A DNA stretch of 64,000 nt from JANLYQ01 sp031365725 (GCA_031365725.1 JANLYQ010000021.1:1-64000), one strand, 5' to 3'; numbered from the stretch's first letter, positions 7,187 to 16,572 are shown. Program-made: numbers and translations. Notes: generated by a model not told the origin, from the letters alone.

Positions 7187-8365
7187 TCAGCGGAAGGCGC
7201 CGTAACCCTGCTGGTTGCGTCCGCCCAGGATGCTGAAGTCCCCACCGACATGCAGCCACCCATTGACCAGGTCCATCGAGAAGACGCCGAGCGGGCTGTC
7301 GGCACCTGGGTTCCACGGGTCGGTGACCGCCGTCGTCGGGTCGAGCGCCACGAGCTTGTGTCGGTTGGCGTCCCGCACCGGGCAGATGAACGGACCTGTG
7401 TTGCCGGCCGGCTTGAGGTTGTCCCCGACGCAGATGTTGTCGAAGTGGCCGCCGAGATAGAGCACGTTGTTGCTCAGGGCCAGTGCCTGCACGCCGCCGT
7501 CGGTCTGCTTGATCCAGCGCACGTTGCCGTTCACGTCGTAGGAGGCGGCGTGGCCACCGTCTCCGTCGCCACCCACGAAGATGACTGACCCGCTCGGCAG
7601 GATGATGTGCACCGGCCACGGGGGCGGGGTGGCGAACGGCTGCACCGATGCACCGCTGAGCGACAGCTTGCCGAGGTGGGCTGTGCCGGGCTGTCCGCCC
7701 AGCGCGGTGAAGTCGCCGCCCACCCACAGCGATGCGCCGTCCGCGGACAACGCCAGGCCACGCACCCGGTCGTCGGCACCGGTCGCAAAGGCCGGGTCCA
7801 CGGCCCCCGTGAGACTCACGGCCGCGAGGCGCGAGCGGGAGATCCCGTTGACGGCGGTGAAGGTGCCACCGAGATAGACACGTGACGCGCTGGCCACGAT
7901 CCGCAGCACCTTGAGGTCGGTGTCGGCACGAAACGCGGTGACCGCCCCGGTGGAGGCGCTGATCGCCGCCGCACGCTTGCGGGCCTGGCCACCCACGACC
8001 CCGAACAGCCCGCCAGCGTAGACGGTGGAGCCGTCCGGCGAGGCAGTCAGCGCATAGACCTCTTTGTCGGCACCGGGGTTCCAGGGCCGGAGCGCTCCGG
8101 TGGTCGCGTTGACCGCAGCCAGGTGCTGCCGAGCCACCCCGGACGAGCCGGGGGCCGCACCGGCCGGTCGTACCGCCGTGAAGGACCCCCCGAGGTAGGT
8201 CGTGTTGCCGATGGTGACCACGCTCGCGACACGCCCGTTGGCCTGGTAGGTCGCCGTGCTCGTCTGCGACAGGGTCGAGGCCGCGAGCGCCGACGTCGGC
8301 GCCACGGCCACCGCGCCCAACGTGATCGCAGCGCCCAGCGTCGCCCACATCGTCTGTCGTCGCAC
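7187..8365 (-). CDS. Secreted beta-propeller protein (delta-60-like repeats)
   Basis: About 392 residues. An N-terminal signal peptide is evident: Arg residues, a hydrophobic stretch (LGAAITLGAVAVA) and an ALAAS cleavage context. The body contains at least six repeats built on the phrase YLGG-F-V, for example YLGGSFTAV, YAGGLFGVVGG, YLGGTFTAVNG, WVGGDFTALGG, YLGGHFDN and VGGDFSILGG, typical of a propeller with about 50-residue blades. GTG 8365 is preferred because GGAGGA lies 6 bases upstream of it; ATG 8380 would place that site inside the gene. Function is unknown; an extracellular or surface binding role is inferred. Confidence 0.8.
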   Translation of the reverse strand: MRRQTMWATLGAAITLGAVAVAPTSALAASTLSQTSTATYQANGRVASVVTIGNTTYLGGSFTAVRPAGAAPGSSGVARQHLAAVNATTGALRPWNPGADKEVYALTASPDGSTVYAGGLFGVVGGQARKRAAAISASTGAVTAFRADTDLKVLRIVASASRVYLGGTFTAVNGISRSRLAAVSLTGAVDPAFATGADDRVRGLALSADGASLWVGGDFTALGGQPGTAHLGKLSLSGASVQPFATPPPWPVHIILPSGSVIFVGGDGDGGHAASYDVNGNVRWIKQTDGGVQALALSNNVLYLGGHFDNICVGDNLKPAGNTGPFICPVRDANRHKLVALDPTTAVTDPWNPGADSPLGVFSMDLVNGWLHVGGDFSILGGRNQQGYGAFR

Positions 8366-8592
8366 GTCAGTTCCTCCCATGTCCCCGGCTGGTCGCCGAA
8401 CGGTAGAGCAAAACTCTGGGCAAATCGAGAGATGTCACCCATCTCGACCGTGAGATGAACGCGCGGTAACCATTCGCCGACTGACCCGTTCGGGGGATCA
8501 GCGACACCCTGAGTAACCCCCTGCCTTCGAATGTCGATGACCACCCTGAGAGCCGCTGCATCCCGGAGCGGCCCAGACCTTCCGGAGCTCCC

Positions 8593-9249
8593 ATGAGCAA
8601 CTCGAGCACCTCGTCCACCTCACGCCACCTCAAGCGCGCGCTCGCGCTCGGCGCCACCCTCCCGGTCGCCTTCTTCGGCTACAACGTCTTCCCAGTGGCG
8701 GCGGCGACCCCGACCTGCGCCGGGCAGTCCGTGACGATGGTCGTCACCGCCGGCTCCCCCTCGATCGTGCGCGGCACCTCACACCGTGACGTCATCCTGG
8801 TCCGCGGCGGTCACCACACCATCAAGGCCGGCGCCGGCGCCGACACCGTGTGCGGTTCGACCAACGACGACACGATCATGGGCGGCACCGGCAACGACCA
8901 CCTGCTCGGTCGCCAGGGCGACGACGACCTGGTCGGCGGCGCCGGAAACGACGTCATCACCGGCGGCGTCGGAAACGACGTCGAGGACGGCGGCGCGGGC
9001 GACGACACCATGGACGGCAACGGCGGGGACGACACGATCTCCGGCGGTCTCGGTGACGACGACGTCGCAGGCGAGGCCGGCGACGATGACCTGCAGGGCG
9101 ACGACGGCGCGGACCACGTGTCCGGCGGCACCGGCGCGGACACCACCGAGGACGGCAACGACGACGGCGACGTCGAGGACGCCGGCGACGACTCGGGCGA
9201 CTCCCAGGACTCCGGCGAGCACGGCGCTCACGGCGGCGGCGACAACTGA
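8593..9249 (+). CDS. Small secreted RTX (calcium-binding nonapeptide) repeat protein
   Basis: A 218-residue protein with a signal peptide (basic SRHLKRA, hydrophobic core, cleavage near FPVAAA). From about residue 75 it carries roughly ten GGxGxDxxx nonapeptides (GGTGNDHLL, GGAGNDVIT, GGVGNDVED, GGAGDDTMD and so on), which bind Ca2+ and fold as a parallel beta-roll. The tail (about residues 185-218) is almost all Asp, Glu, Gly, Ser and His. No toxin, protease or lipase domain is present, so it is a bare beta-roll of unknown purpose. A GGAG ribosome site precedes ATG 8593. The 227 bases upstream, shared with the divergent propeller gene, hold promoters I cannot define. Confidence 0.85.
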   Translation: MSNSSTSSTSRHLKRALALGATLPVAFFGYNVFPVAAATPTCAGQSVTMVVTAGSPSIVRGTSHRDVILVRGGHHTIKAGAGADTVCGSTNDDTIMGGTGNDHLLGRQGDDDLVGGAGNDVITGGVGNDVEDGGAGDDTMDGNGGDDTISGGLGDDDVAGEAGDDDLQGDDGADHVSGGTGADTTEDGNDDGDVEDAGDDSGDSQDSGEHGAHGGGDN

Positions 9250-9290
9250 GGCTGACGCCTCACTGCGACAACTGAGGCTGACGCCTCACT
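9239..9290 (+). repeat. Perfect 26-base tandem duplication across a stop codon
   Basis: Two identical 26-base copies (9239-9264 and 9265-9290) begin with GCGACAACTGAGG. The first contains the TGA stop (9247-9249) of the RTX gene; the second repeats that TGA in another frame. Confidence 0.95.
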
Positions 9291-9298
9291 TCAGCACC

Positions 9299-9329
9299 CG
9301 AGCCCGCTCCCCTCGTGGGGGCGGGCTCG
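9299..9329. terminator. Strong hairpin terminator
   Basis: CGAGCCCGC (9299-9307) pairs with GCGGGCTCG (9321-9329), and four more pairs (one G-T) close a 5-base loop. It lies between the RTX gene and the convergent small ORF, so it can serve both. Confidence 0.8.
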
Positions 9330-9350
9330 TTGCTGTCGGCTGCACCTGGC

Positions 9351-9650
9351 TCAGGCGGGTGGGACGTCGCCCGAGTTCTTGAGCCGGTCGCGCACCTTGC
9401 GCTCGACCAGGATCGGCAGGTACGTCGTGACGCTGACGGGGGTCAGCTCGTCGAAGGCCTCACCGATCAGCCGCTCGACGTCGGGCTCCGCAGCCACATC
9501 GACCAGGCGCGGGCGCAGGGACTGGACAACCTCGAGGCGCATGTCCGCGACCTCGACACCGGGGTGGATGGCCATGGCACATGGAAGCACCCAGCGGTCG
9601 GGCCACGCCAGGAGCAGATCGGCCGATCCGGGTGGGCCGAGCGTCAGCAC
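9351..9650 (-). CDS. Small actinobacterial three-helix-bundle dimerisation-domain protein
   Basis: At most 99 residues. The C-terminal part, [12 protein letters not shown] then [16 protein letters not shown], resembles the small domain seen in many actinobacterial proteins with the phrase VPVLVER-ARDRL. It probably forms a helical dimer; its role is unknown. The start is uncertain: GTG 9650 gives 99 residues, while ATG 9575 gives 74 and keeps the whole domain. Neither has a clear ribosome site. Confidence 0.6.
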   Translation of the reverse strand: MLTLGPPGSADLLLAWPDRWVLPCAMAIHPGVEVADMRLEVVQSLRPRLVDVAAEPDVERLIGEAFDELTPVSVTTYLPILVERKVRDRLKNSGDVPPA

Positions 9651-9721
9651 GGCCCAGATGTCGCCTGCCGTTCACCTTCCGTTCACTCGGCCTCTGGCCC
9701 GCGGATGATCCGTTGGGCACG

Positions 9722-11977
9722 ATGGGGCCTGTGAGCACCGCCCCGGCCTGGACCGACGACCTCGACCCCGAACCGCCCCGCTATGCCGACGAGAGCGCGG
9801 AGGAGATCGAGGACAGCGCCGCCACCACCCTGCCGGACACGAGCCGGCTGCCCGGTGACCGGTTCCTCGACCGCACCGCCAGCTGGCTGGACTTCAACGC
9901 CCGGGTGCTCGAGCTGGCCGAAGACCCCGCGGTCCCGCTGCTCGAGCGGGTGCGCTTCGCGGCGATCTTCTCGCGCAACCTCGACGAGTTCTTCATGGTC
10001 CGGGTGGCTGCCCTGCGCAGCCGGGTGGCCGCCGGTGTGACCACCCCCGGCCCCTCGGGCGCAACGCCGAAGGAGCGCCTCGACCGGGTCGCCGGAATGG
10101 CCCACGACCTCGTAGCACGCCAGGCCCGCCTGGTCACCGACGACCTCGTCCCCGCCCTCGCCAACGAGGACATCGCCCTGGTGCGGTGGAGCGACCTGGC
10201 CAAGTCCGAGCGCAAGACGCTCGCCACCCTGTTCACCGACCGGGTGCACCCCGTTCTCACTCCGCTGGCGGTCGACCCGGCCCACCCCTTCCCCTACATC
10301 TCCGGGCTCTCTCTCAACCTCGCCGTGGTCGTCGCCGACGAGGACAGCGGCGCCGAGCACTTCGCCCGGGTCAAGGTGCCGCCGCTGCTCCCGCGCTTCG
10401 TCGCCGCCAATGACTCCGGCACTCGGCTGGTCCTGCTCGAGGACGTGATCGCCGCGCATCTGGACCAGGTCTTCCCCGGTATGACGGTGGTCGAGGCGAC
10501 GTCGTTCCGCGTCACCCGCAACGAGGACTTCGAGGTCGACGCCGACGTCGACGACCTGCTGCACGCCCTCGAGCGAGAGCTCGCCCAACGACGGTTCGGG
10601 GCGCCGGTCCGGCTCGAGATCGACGCCGACGCGAGCGACCGGGTGCTCGACCTGCTGGTCCGCGAGCTCGGCATCACAGCCGATGAGGTCTATCCGATGG
10701 GCTCACCTCTTGACCTCGCGGCACTCTGGTCGGTGGCCGAGACCGAGTCTCGCGCGGACCTGCGCTATCCGGCGTTCAGCCCCGAGACCCACCCGGCCCT
10801 CGCCGGGGTCGACGGCGGCACCGGCGACGTGCTGGCCGCGATGCGCTCCGGCGACGTGCTGCTGCACCACCCCTACGACTCCTTCGCCACCAGCGTGCAG
10901 GCCTTCATCGAGCAGGCAGCGGTGGACCCGGCGGTGCTCGCCCTCAAGCTGACCCTCTATCGCACCAGTGGCGAGTCGCCCATCGTCGATGCACTGATCG
11001 AAGCGGCCCGGGCCGGCAAGCAGGTGCTCGTCGTCGTGGAGATCAAGGCCCGCTTCGACGAGAAGGCCAACATCCGGTGGGCCCGCAAGCTCGAGCAGGC
11101 CGGCTGCCACGTCGTCTACGGACTGGTCGGCCTCAAGACGCACTGCAAGATGGCGCTCGTGGTGCGCTCGGAGAAGGGCGGCCGGCTACGTCGCTACGTC
11201 CATGTCGGCACCGGCAACTACAACCCCAAGACCGCGCGCACCTACGAGGACCTCGGGCTGCTCACCGCCGACCCGGCCATGGGCGCGAACGTCGCCGACC
11301 TGTTCAACCACCTGTCCGGCTACACCCGGCACCGCGACTACGACACCCTGCTGGTGGCTCCCGACGCCTTGCGCCCCGGTCTCATGTCGCTGATCGCCCG
11401 GGAGGCGCGGCGGGCCAAGAAGGGCAAGCCGGCGGCGATCTCGATCAAGTGCAACAGTCTGGTCGACGAGAAGATGATCGACGCCCTGTACGACGCCTCA
11501 CGCGCGGGCGTGCCGATCGACCTCCTGATCCGCGGCATGTGCGCCCTGCGTCCCGGCGTCCCCGGGCTGTCCGAGACGATCAGGGTGCGCAGCATCCTCG
11601 GGCGTTTCCTCGAGCACTCCCGCATCTTCTGCTTCGGGCCGAGCGTCGCCGAGGGGTCACCCCGGCACGGCAACCCCGGCGACAGCGACGACGAGGTGCT
11701 CATCGGCAGCGCCGACCTGATGGACCGCAACCTCGATCGCCGGGTCGAGTCGCTGGTGCGGGTCACCGACCCGGGAGTCCGGTCCGAGCTGACCACGTTC
11801 CTGGCCCGCGCCTGGGAGCCCGACGTCGACCACTGGGCGCTGGGCACGGACGGCACCTGGACCCGTGCCACGCCGGGGCCGGGCACCGTCGACCTGCAGC
11901 GCGAGCTGATCGCCTGGACACACAGTCGAGCCCTGGCCGGCACACCGGTGGTCACCGGCGCCGAGCCGGACGCCTGA
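9722..11977 (+). CDS. ppk: Polyphosphate kinase (PPK1)
   Basis: About 751 residues, the usual PPK1 length. The N domain begins [19 protein letters not shown] and contains [14 protein letters not shown]. The first phospholipase-D-like half carries the autophosphorylated histidine in [13 protein letters not shown]. The second carries [19 protein letters not shown]1 reversibly moves the gamma phosphate of ATP to polyphosphate. ATG 9722 is preferred; GTG 9731 is possible, and the frame upstream is not gene-like. The downstream mutT1-like GTG follows the stop directly, a pairing also known in mycobacteria. Confidence 0.95.
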   Translation: MGPVSTAPAWTDDLDPEPPRYADESAEEIEDSAATTLPDTSRLPGDRFLDRTASWLDFNARVLELAEDPAVPLLERVRFAAIFSRNLDEFFMVRVAALRSRVAAGVTTPGPSGATPKERLDRVAGMAHDLVARQARLVTDDLVPALANEDIALVRWSDLAKSERKTLATLFTDRVHPVLTPLAVDPAHPFPYISGLSLNLAVVVADEDSGAEHFARVKVPPLLPRFVAANDSGTRLVLLEDVIAAHLDQVFPGMTVVEATSFRVTRNEDFEVDADVDDLLHALERELAQRRFGAPVRLEIDADASDRVLDLLVRELGITADEVYPMGSPLDLAALWSVAETESRADLRYPAFSPETHPALAGVDGGTGDVLAAMRSGDVLLHHPYDSFATSVQAFIEQAAVDPAVLALKLTLYRTSGESPIVDALIEAARAGKQVLVVVEIKARFDEKANIRWARKLEQAGCHVVYGLVGLKTHCKMALVVRSEKGGRLRRYVHVGTGNYNPKTARTYEDLGLLTADPAMGANVADLFNHLSGYTRHRDYDTLLVAPDALRPGLMSLIAREARRAKKGKPAAISIKCNSLVDEKMIDALYDASRAGVPIDLLIRGMCALRPGVPGLSETIRVRSILGRFLEHSRIFCFGPSVAEGSPRHGNPGDSDDEVLIGSADLMDRNLDRRVESLVRVTDPGVRSELTTFLARAWEPDVDHWALGTDGTWTRATPGPGTVDLQRELIAWTHSRALAGTPVVTGAEPDA

Positions 11978-12886
11978 GTGGAGTCCCCCACGATCGAGGC
12001 GGCCGGTGGTGTCCTGTGGCGAGGTGATCCGGCTGCGCCCGAGGTCGCCCTGGTGCACCGGCCCCGCTACGACGACTGGTCCTTGCCCAAGGGCAAGCTG
12101 AACACCGGTGAGCACCCGCTCACCGCTGCACTGCGCGAGATCGCGGAGGAGACCGGCAGCACCGCCCGGCCGGGACGACGCCTGGGGTCGGTGCGGTACC
12201 TGCTGCCCGACGGGCTCAAACGGGTGCGGTACTGGGCCTGCGAAGCGACCGGCGGGGGCTTCACCCCCAACCGCGAGGTCGACGAGCTCTGGTGGGCACC
12301 GGTGGCCGATGCGCTCCCGCGCCTCGACCAGGACCGCGACCGCGACGTGCTGCTTCGGTTCTCCGAGGACAGCCGGCGAACCCGCGCCCTGGTCCTGCTG
12401 CGGCACGCTTCCGCCGGCGACCGCAGCCGTTGGGCCGGCCGCGACGCCGACCGCCCGTTGGACGCGTGGGGCCGGGAGCAGGCGGCCGGGCTGGCTGGAC
12501 TGCTGTCGGCGTACGACGTGCACCGCGCGGCTGCCGCCGACGTCACCCGCTGCCGGGAGACGGTGACCCCCTTCGCGCGAGCCGCCGGCCTGCCGGTAGC
12601 GGTCCTGCCCGCCACCACGGCCGGGCTCTACGAGCAGGAGCCGGCCAAGGCCCTCGACCAGGTGACCGCGATGCTGGAGGGTCCCGGCGGGGCGGTCTGG
12701 TGTGGTCAGGGCGAGGTCATCGCCGACCTGGTACCCGCGCTGCGCGGTGCGCTGGGCGCGGACGTTGCTGATCGCCGGGCGGCGGCCCGGGCGGCCCGAC
12801 AGGCCGGGCTGGGCAAGGGCCGGGTGCTAGTTCTGCACATCGACGACCGCGACCAGCTGGTGGCGCTGGAGCGCCTGCCGCGCTGA
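11978..12886 (+). CDS. mutT1: MutT1-like Nudix hydrolase fused to histidine-phosphatase domain
   Basis: A 302-residue two-domain protein. Residues about 5-130 form a Nudix domain with a complete box (GKLNTGEHPLTAALREIAEE, then TG). Residues about 140-300 form a histidine phosphatase domain with the LLRHASAGDR active-site motif. Mycobacterial MutT1 has the same architecture and removes oxidised guanine nucleotides and dinucleoside polyphosphates. It starts at GTG 11978, immediately after the ppk TGA, so the two are translated together. Confidence 0.9.
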   Translation: MESPTIEAAGGVLWRGDPAAPEVALVHRPRYDDWSLPKGKLNTGEHPLTAALREIAEETGSTARPGRRLGSVRYLLPDGLKRVRYWACEATGGGFTPNREVDELWWAPVADALPRLDQDRDRDVLLRFSEDSRRTRALVLLRHASAGDRSRWAGRDADRPLDAWGREQAAGLAGLLSAYDVHRAAAADVTRCRETVTPFARAAGLPVAVLPATTAGLYEQEPAKALDQVTAMLEGPGGAVWCGQGEVIADLVPALRGALGADVADRRAAARAARQAGLGKGRVLVLHIDDRDQLVALERLPR

Positions 12887-12901
12887 CAGGTCCGGACGGG
12901 C

Positions 12902-12938
12902 GGGACCCCGGAGCCGGGGGGGTTGGCTCCGGGGTCCC
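12902..12938. terminator. 14-base-pair hairpin terminator
   Basis: GGGACCCCGGAGCC (12902-12915) pairs perfectly with GGCTCCGGGGTCCC (12925-12938) around a 9-base G-rich loop. It ends the ppk-mutT1 unit and probably also the convergent NlpC/P60 gene. Confidence 0.85.
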
Positions 12939-13015
12939 TGTACGGCCCGGCAGGGGGGGTTGCCTGGTCGCACTCTCGGGGGGCAGGCGCGACTAGCGCG
13001 TCTGGGTGAGCCGGT

Positions 13016-13807
13016 TCAGAGCAGCCGACCGTAGGAGACCGCGGAGGACCAGGCGCGGTGCAGGCCGACCCCGGAGCTGGGGTTGGACGCCTCCCACCAC
13101 ATGCCGCCACCGGCGTAGATCGCGACGTGACCGATGCTGCCGCCGCCACCGTTGTAGACGAAGACGAGATCGCCGGGCTGGGGCGTGGAGACACGGGTGG
13201 CGACACCGGCCTGGGCCGAGGCCAGGTGCGGGAGCGAGATGCCCATCTGGGCAAAGACGAACATCGTGAAGCCCGAGCAGTCGAAGGCCTTCGTGCCTGC
13301 GCCGCCGTGCACGTAGTAGGCACCGCTGGCGGCGGCCGCGGCCAGCGCGAGCGCGTGTGAGGCCGACGCCGTCATACGCTCACTGCCGCGGGAGACGGTG
13401 GAGGCGAAGCTGCGGTTCTGCGCCGCCTGGGCGACGGCCTTCGCGTGGGCCCGCTTGACGGCGGCCTTCCTGCGGGCTGCCGCTCGGACCGCGAGAGCGT
13501 GTGCATGTGCTTTGACCAGCGCCTGCTGGCGGGCAGCGGTCTCGACGGCGATCGCGTGGTGCAGCGTCCCGCGGGCAGCTGGCGTGGCCAGCTCGGCGGT
13601 GCTGCGGTGGGTGAGCGCGGCGACCTGAGCCACCGGCTGGGCCCTGATCGCGGCGTCGGCGGCCTGCGAGCCGCCCGCGACCGAGGCCACCACGGTGCCG
13701 GTGACCCCGAGGGTGCCGGCCACGCCGGCGGCGACACCGAGCTGAAGCGGGCCGTTGGCCACGTGGGCCAGACGCTGGAATCGCGAGGGGCGACGGTGCT
13801 TGGACAA
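13016..13807 (-). CDS. NlpC/P60 peptidoglycan endopeptidase under c-di-AMP control
   Basis: About 263 residues. The N-terminus is basic, followed by a hydrophobic segment (GVAAGVAGTLGVTGTVVASV) that exports or anchors the protein. A long Ala/Lys/Arg/His helical region follows (about residues 60-140), then an NlpC/P60 domain with catalytic cysteine in FDCSGFTMFV and histidine in GHVAIYAGG. The family cuts D-gamma-glutamyl-meso-diaminopimelate bonds in the wall. TTG 13807 is chosen because GAGAGGA lies about 6 bases upstream and the riboswitch ends just before it; a longer frame would run through the riboswitch. Confidence 0.9.
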   Translation of the reverse strand: MSKHRRPSRFQRLAHVANGPLQLGVAAGVAGTLGVTGTVVASVAGGSQAADAAIRAQPVAQVAALTHRSTAELATPAARGTLHHAIAVETAARQQALVKAHAHALAVRAAARRKAAVKRAHAKAVAQAAQNRSFASTVSRGSERMTASASHALALAAAAASGAYYVHGGAGTKAFDCSGFTMFVFAQMGISLPHLASAQAGVATRVSTPQPGDLVFVYNGGGGSIGHVAIYAGGGMWWEASNPSSGVGLHRAWSSAVSYGRLL

Positions 13808-13819
13808 GCGTGTTCCTCT

Positions 13820-13965
13820 CCCACGCCTGCGAGGTGAGCTGTCGGGTTCGGGCGGAAGATGCCCGGCCGTCCCGGTCGATGCGACCGGAGCGACTTCACC
13901 CCTAGGACCCCTGAGGGCCCACAAGTCGTGGGTCCCCCGCTCCTGCCGAGCGACGTCGACGCTGC
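13820..13965 (-). ncRNA. ydaO-type cyclic di-AMP riboswitch
   Basis: Read on the minus strand, the leader contains the conserved blocks in order: GCGGGGGACCCAC (about 13931-13919), GGGGTGAAGTCGC (about 13902-13890), a CGGTCG...CGACCG helix, then CCGCCCGAACCCGACAGC and TCACCTCGCAGGC ending near 13822. These are the hallmark segments of the ydaO class. The ribosome site of the NlpC/P60 gene follows directly. In related actinobacteria, c-di-AMP binding turns off wall-hydrolase genes. A further hairpin (GACCAGGG-GTG-CCCTGGTC, 14003-14021) lies in the leader. Confidence 0.9.
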
Positions 13966-14031
13966 GTGTTGCGGGGCAGGACTAGGCGGCCGCGCACGCG
14001 CTGACCAGGGGTGCCCTGGTCGGCGAGGGGA

Positions 14032-14061
14032 AGGCTACGCGACAGGAGCTATCGGTTTCAA
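14032..14061 (-). promoter_or_regulatory. Candidate promoter for the riboswitch-NlpC/P60 transcript
   Basis: On the minus strand TTGAAA (14061-14056) and TAGCCT (14037-14032) are 18 bases apart, a plausible -35/-10 pair. The transcript would start near 14025, about 60 bases before the riboswitch core. The rest of the 350-base gap (13808-14157) is leader, with nothing else recognised. Confidence 0.35.
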
Positions 14062-14157
14062 ACCCCCTGGCGCACTGATCGTGAAAGGGTCCTTCAGCAC
14101 GCGTCTGCATGGTCCTATCGGGCCATAGGCAGCAGTACGGTCGCCGGTGATGACCCC

Positions 14158-14475
14158 TCAGACTCGACCCTCAGACTCGATGGAGTATCCGGCCGCGACC
14201 CATTCCTGGGTGCCGCCCTCGACGTTGACCGCGTCGACCCCGTGCGCGGCGAGGAAGGTCGCCGCCTGCCCGCTGCGGCCGCCGACCGCGCAGACGAGGT
14301 AGACCGGCTCGTCGGTGGTCAGGTCCCCGACGAGGGTCGGTACCGTGGCCAGCGGGTGCAGACGGGCACCGGGCACGTGGCCTTCGGCGAACTCCCACGG
14401 CTCCCGGACGTCGACGACGACCGCCGGACCGTCCTCGAGGGTGGCCTTGAGGTCGTGGACGCTGACGCTGCGCAT
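14158..14475 (-). CDS. Single-domain rhodanese-like sulfurtransferase
   Basis: A 105-residue rhodanese domain: VVVDVREPWEFAEGHVPGA opening motif and the active-site cysteine loop VCAVGGRSGQAA. Such proteins carry sulfane sulfur on the cysteine. It lies 58 bases downstream of ideR on the same strand, so it may be co-transcribed. Its partner is unknown. Confidence 0.9.
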   Translation of the reverse strand: MRSVSVHDLKATLEDGPAVVVDVREPWEFAEGHVPGARLHPLATVPTLVGDLTTDEPVYLVCAVGGRSGQAATFLAAHGVDAVNVEGGTQEWVAAGYSIESEGRV

Positions 14476-14533
14476 GGGGCAGATCCTGGCACGAGCGGCG
14501 CATGGCAGTCATCGGCCGCCATCCCCTGGTCGG

Positions 14534-15232
14534 CTACGCCCCGGTGGTGACGAAGACGTGCGCCGCGAGGTCTGAGGTGAGCTCGGTGGTCTCCCCGCCG
14601 GACCCCACCAGCAGCCCGGTGGCAGCCCGCGCGACCGTGATCGCCATGCCCGGTCGGACCCCGGCCCGGTCCAGTCGCCGGAGCAGCTCCGGATCGCCCT
14701 GCAGTGGCTCGGCCAGCCGGCGTACGACCACAGTGGTGTCCTCCGCCACCGCGACGTCGGCCAGCGGGACCGGCAGTCCGATCACGTCGTGGCCGGCGGC
14801 GCGGCTCCCGGGCTGACCGAGCTCGTCAAGGCCCGGGATGGGGTTGCCGTACGGCGACACCGTCGGCTGACCGAGCACCTCCAGCAGCCGGCGTTCGACC
14901 GTCTCCGACATCACGTGCTCCCAGCGGCAGGCCTCGGTGTGCACCTGGTCCCAGTCGAGGCCTATCACGTCGACCAGCAGGCACTCGGCCAGCCGGTGCT
15001 TGCGCATGACGCGGGTGGCGAGGCGCCGGCCGAGGTCGCTGAGCTCGAGGTGCCGGTCGCCCTCGACGGTGAGCAGCCCGTCGCGCTCCATCCGGGCCAC
15101 GGTCTGGGACACCGTCGGACCGGACTGGCCGAGGCGCTCGGCGATGCGGGCGCGCAGCGGCACCACGCCCTCCTCCTCGAGCTCGAACACCGTGCGGAGG
15201 TACATCTCGGTGGTGTCGATGAGGTCGCTCAC
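14534..15232 (-). CDS. ideR: Iron-dependent repressor, DtxR/IdeR family
   Basis: About 232 residues. Residues 1-70 form the winged helix (DTTEMYLRTVFELEEEGVVP, RARIAERLGQSGPTVSQTV), nearly identical in pattern to mycobacterial IdeR. Metal ligands are in EACRWEHVMSE plus the Met of TTEMYL. A C-terminal SH3-like domain is complete. With Fe2+ the family represses siderophore and uptake genes. GTG 15232 is preferred because GGGAGAA lies 9 bases upstream; ATG 15256 would add eight residues not seen in relatives. No IdeR box was recognised nearby. Confidence 0.93.
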   Translation of the reverse strand: MSDLIDTTEMYLRTVFELEEEGVVPLRARIAERLGQSGPTVSQTVARMERDGLLTVEGDRHLELSDLGRRLATRVMRKHRLAECLLVDVIGLDWDQVHTEACRWEHVMSETVERRLLEVLGQPTVSPYGNPIPGLDELGQPGSRAAGHDVIGLPVPLADVAVAEDTTVVVRRLAEPLQGDPELLRRLDRAGVRPGMAITVARAATGLLVGSGGETTELTSDLAAHVFVTTGA

Positions 15233-15425
15233 GCGGGCATTCTCCCGCACGTGCATCCCTGAGTGGCCCGAGTGGCCGGCCAGGCCACCAGCTACCCGTC
15301 ACCGCCTACCCGTCTCCCGCGCGAGATCGGTGCAACAACGCGTACTGCTGGAGCGACGGGTGACGCTGCTCGGCCCTCCGCTGCCGAGCCGCATGGGATT
15401 CGTCTGGCGGATCGGCTCCCCTAGC

Positions 15426-16532
15426 GTGAGCGGGGTGACGACTCCGCTGCGGACCGAGCTGGGGGTGCTGCGCATCGCGGCGCAACGGTTGGCCGGTGAG
15501 CGCTGCACCTCACCGGTCGAGACGGTGCGCTGGCTGACTGCCATGCAGGCACAGGACTTGCCGGGCGCGCTGGCCTCGGTGGCCCTGCGTACGGCGGTAG
15601 ACAGCGCGACTGCCGGCACCGCGATCGCTGGTGCCGCCGCGGTGCGCGCGGGGATGGATGCCGGTGAGATCGTGCGGTCCTGGCCGATGCGCGGCACCCT
15701 GCACCTGGTGGCCGCCGAGGACCTGCGGTGGATGCTGCCGTGGGGCGCCGCCCGGGTGGCAACCGCCGCCGCCGCCCGCCGTACGGCGCTGGGGCTCGAC
15801 GAACCTACGCTGGCACTCACGGCCGAGCTCACCACCGACGCGTTGTCCGCTGGTCGACGTCTCGGTCGCGCCGGTCTGATCTCGGTCTGGCGGGCCGGCG
15901 GCATCTCCACCGAGGGACAGCGAGCGGCGCACCTGATCACCGCGCATGCGTTGTCGGGCCTGATCTGCATGGGGCCGACCGACGGCAGGAGCCAGGCGTT
16001 CGTGCTGTCCGACGAGTGGCTCCCGCCCGGTGTCCCGCGCACACCGGAGGAGGAGCTCGGTGAGTGGGTGCTGCGCTACTTCCGCGGTCACGGCCCGGCG
16101 ACCCTCGCGGACTTCGTGCGGTGGACCGGGTTGCGGGTGGCCGACGGAAAGATGGGGCTGTCAGTCGCCGGCGACGAGCTGGAGCAGGTCGACGTCGACG
16201 GCGTCGCGCACTGGATGGACCCTGCCACCCCTGAGCGACTGGCCGCGTGCCGCGCGGAGGCACGCGGTGTGCTGCTGCTGCCCGGGTTCGACGAGCTTTT
16301 ACTCGGCTACCGGGACCGGTCGGCCGTGCTCGACCCGGCGTACGCCGATCTGCTCGTGCCCGGGTCCAACGGCATGTTCAAGGCCACGGTCGTGGCCGAC
16401 GGTCGCGTCGTCGGAACCTGGCGCCGCCCGACGCGCGCCGGTGCCGGCCCCGACGTCACGCCGTTCTCCAGCCTGGGCCGAGGGGTGGCTGCGGGCGTGA
16501 CGCGCTGCTGGCGCACCTGGCCGACGGTCTGA
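15426..16532 (+). CDS. Winged-helix HTH_42 (AlkZ-like) DNA-binding protein
   Basis: About 368 residues. It shows the family's features: an early QAQ motif (TAMQAQDLPGA), the RSWPMRGTLHLVAAEDLRW segment, and the C-terminal LLPGFDELLLGYRDRS and PGSNGMFKATVV motifs. AlkZ and YcaQ members of this superfamily are DNA glycosylases that unhook crosslinks using a QxQ motif; whether this one is active is not known. The start is uncertain (GTG 15426 or 15435, ATG 15393), none with a strong ribosome site. Confidence 0.8.
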   Translation: MSGVTTPLRTELGVLRIAAQRLAGERCTSPVETVRWLTAMQAQDLPGALASVALRTAVDSATAGTAIAGAAAVRAGMDAGEIVRSWPMRGTLHLVAAEDLRWMLPWGAARVATAAAARRTALGLDEPTLALTAELTTDALSAGRRLGRAGLISVWRAGGISTEGQRAAHLITAHALSGLICMGPTDGRSQAFVLSDEWLPPGVPRTPEEELGEWVLRYFRGHGPATLADFVRWTGLRVADGKMGLSVAGDELEQVDVDGVAHWMDPATPERLAACRAEARGVLLLPGFDELLLGYRDRSAVLDPAYADLLVPGSNGMFKATVVADGRVVGTWRRPTRAGAGPDVTPFSSLGRGVAAGVTRCWRTWPTV

Positions 16533-16572
16533 GCACCCCCGCGGGGCGCTGGAGCCTCGCCCCCGAAAGTGA

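Noticed and set aside
8593..9249. RTX toxin
   Set aside because: Only repeats and a signal peptide are present; no haemolysin, protease or lipase domain and no type I secretion genes nearby.
9683..10588. Long minus-strand frame of about 300 codons
   Set aside because: Antisense to ppk, no family motif, composition typical of a shadow frame.
13808..13924. N-terminal 39-residue extension of the NlpC/P60 gene
   Set aside because: This frame runs through the ydaO aptamer; TTG 13807 with GAGAGGA explains the start better.
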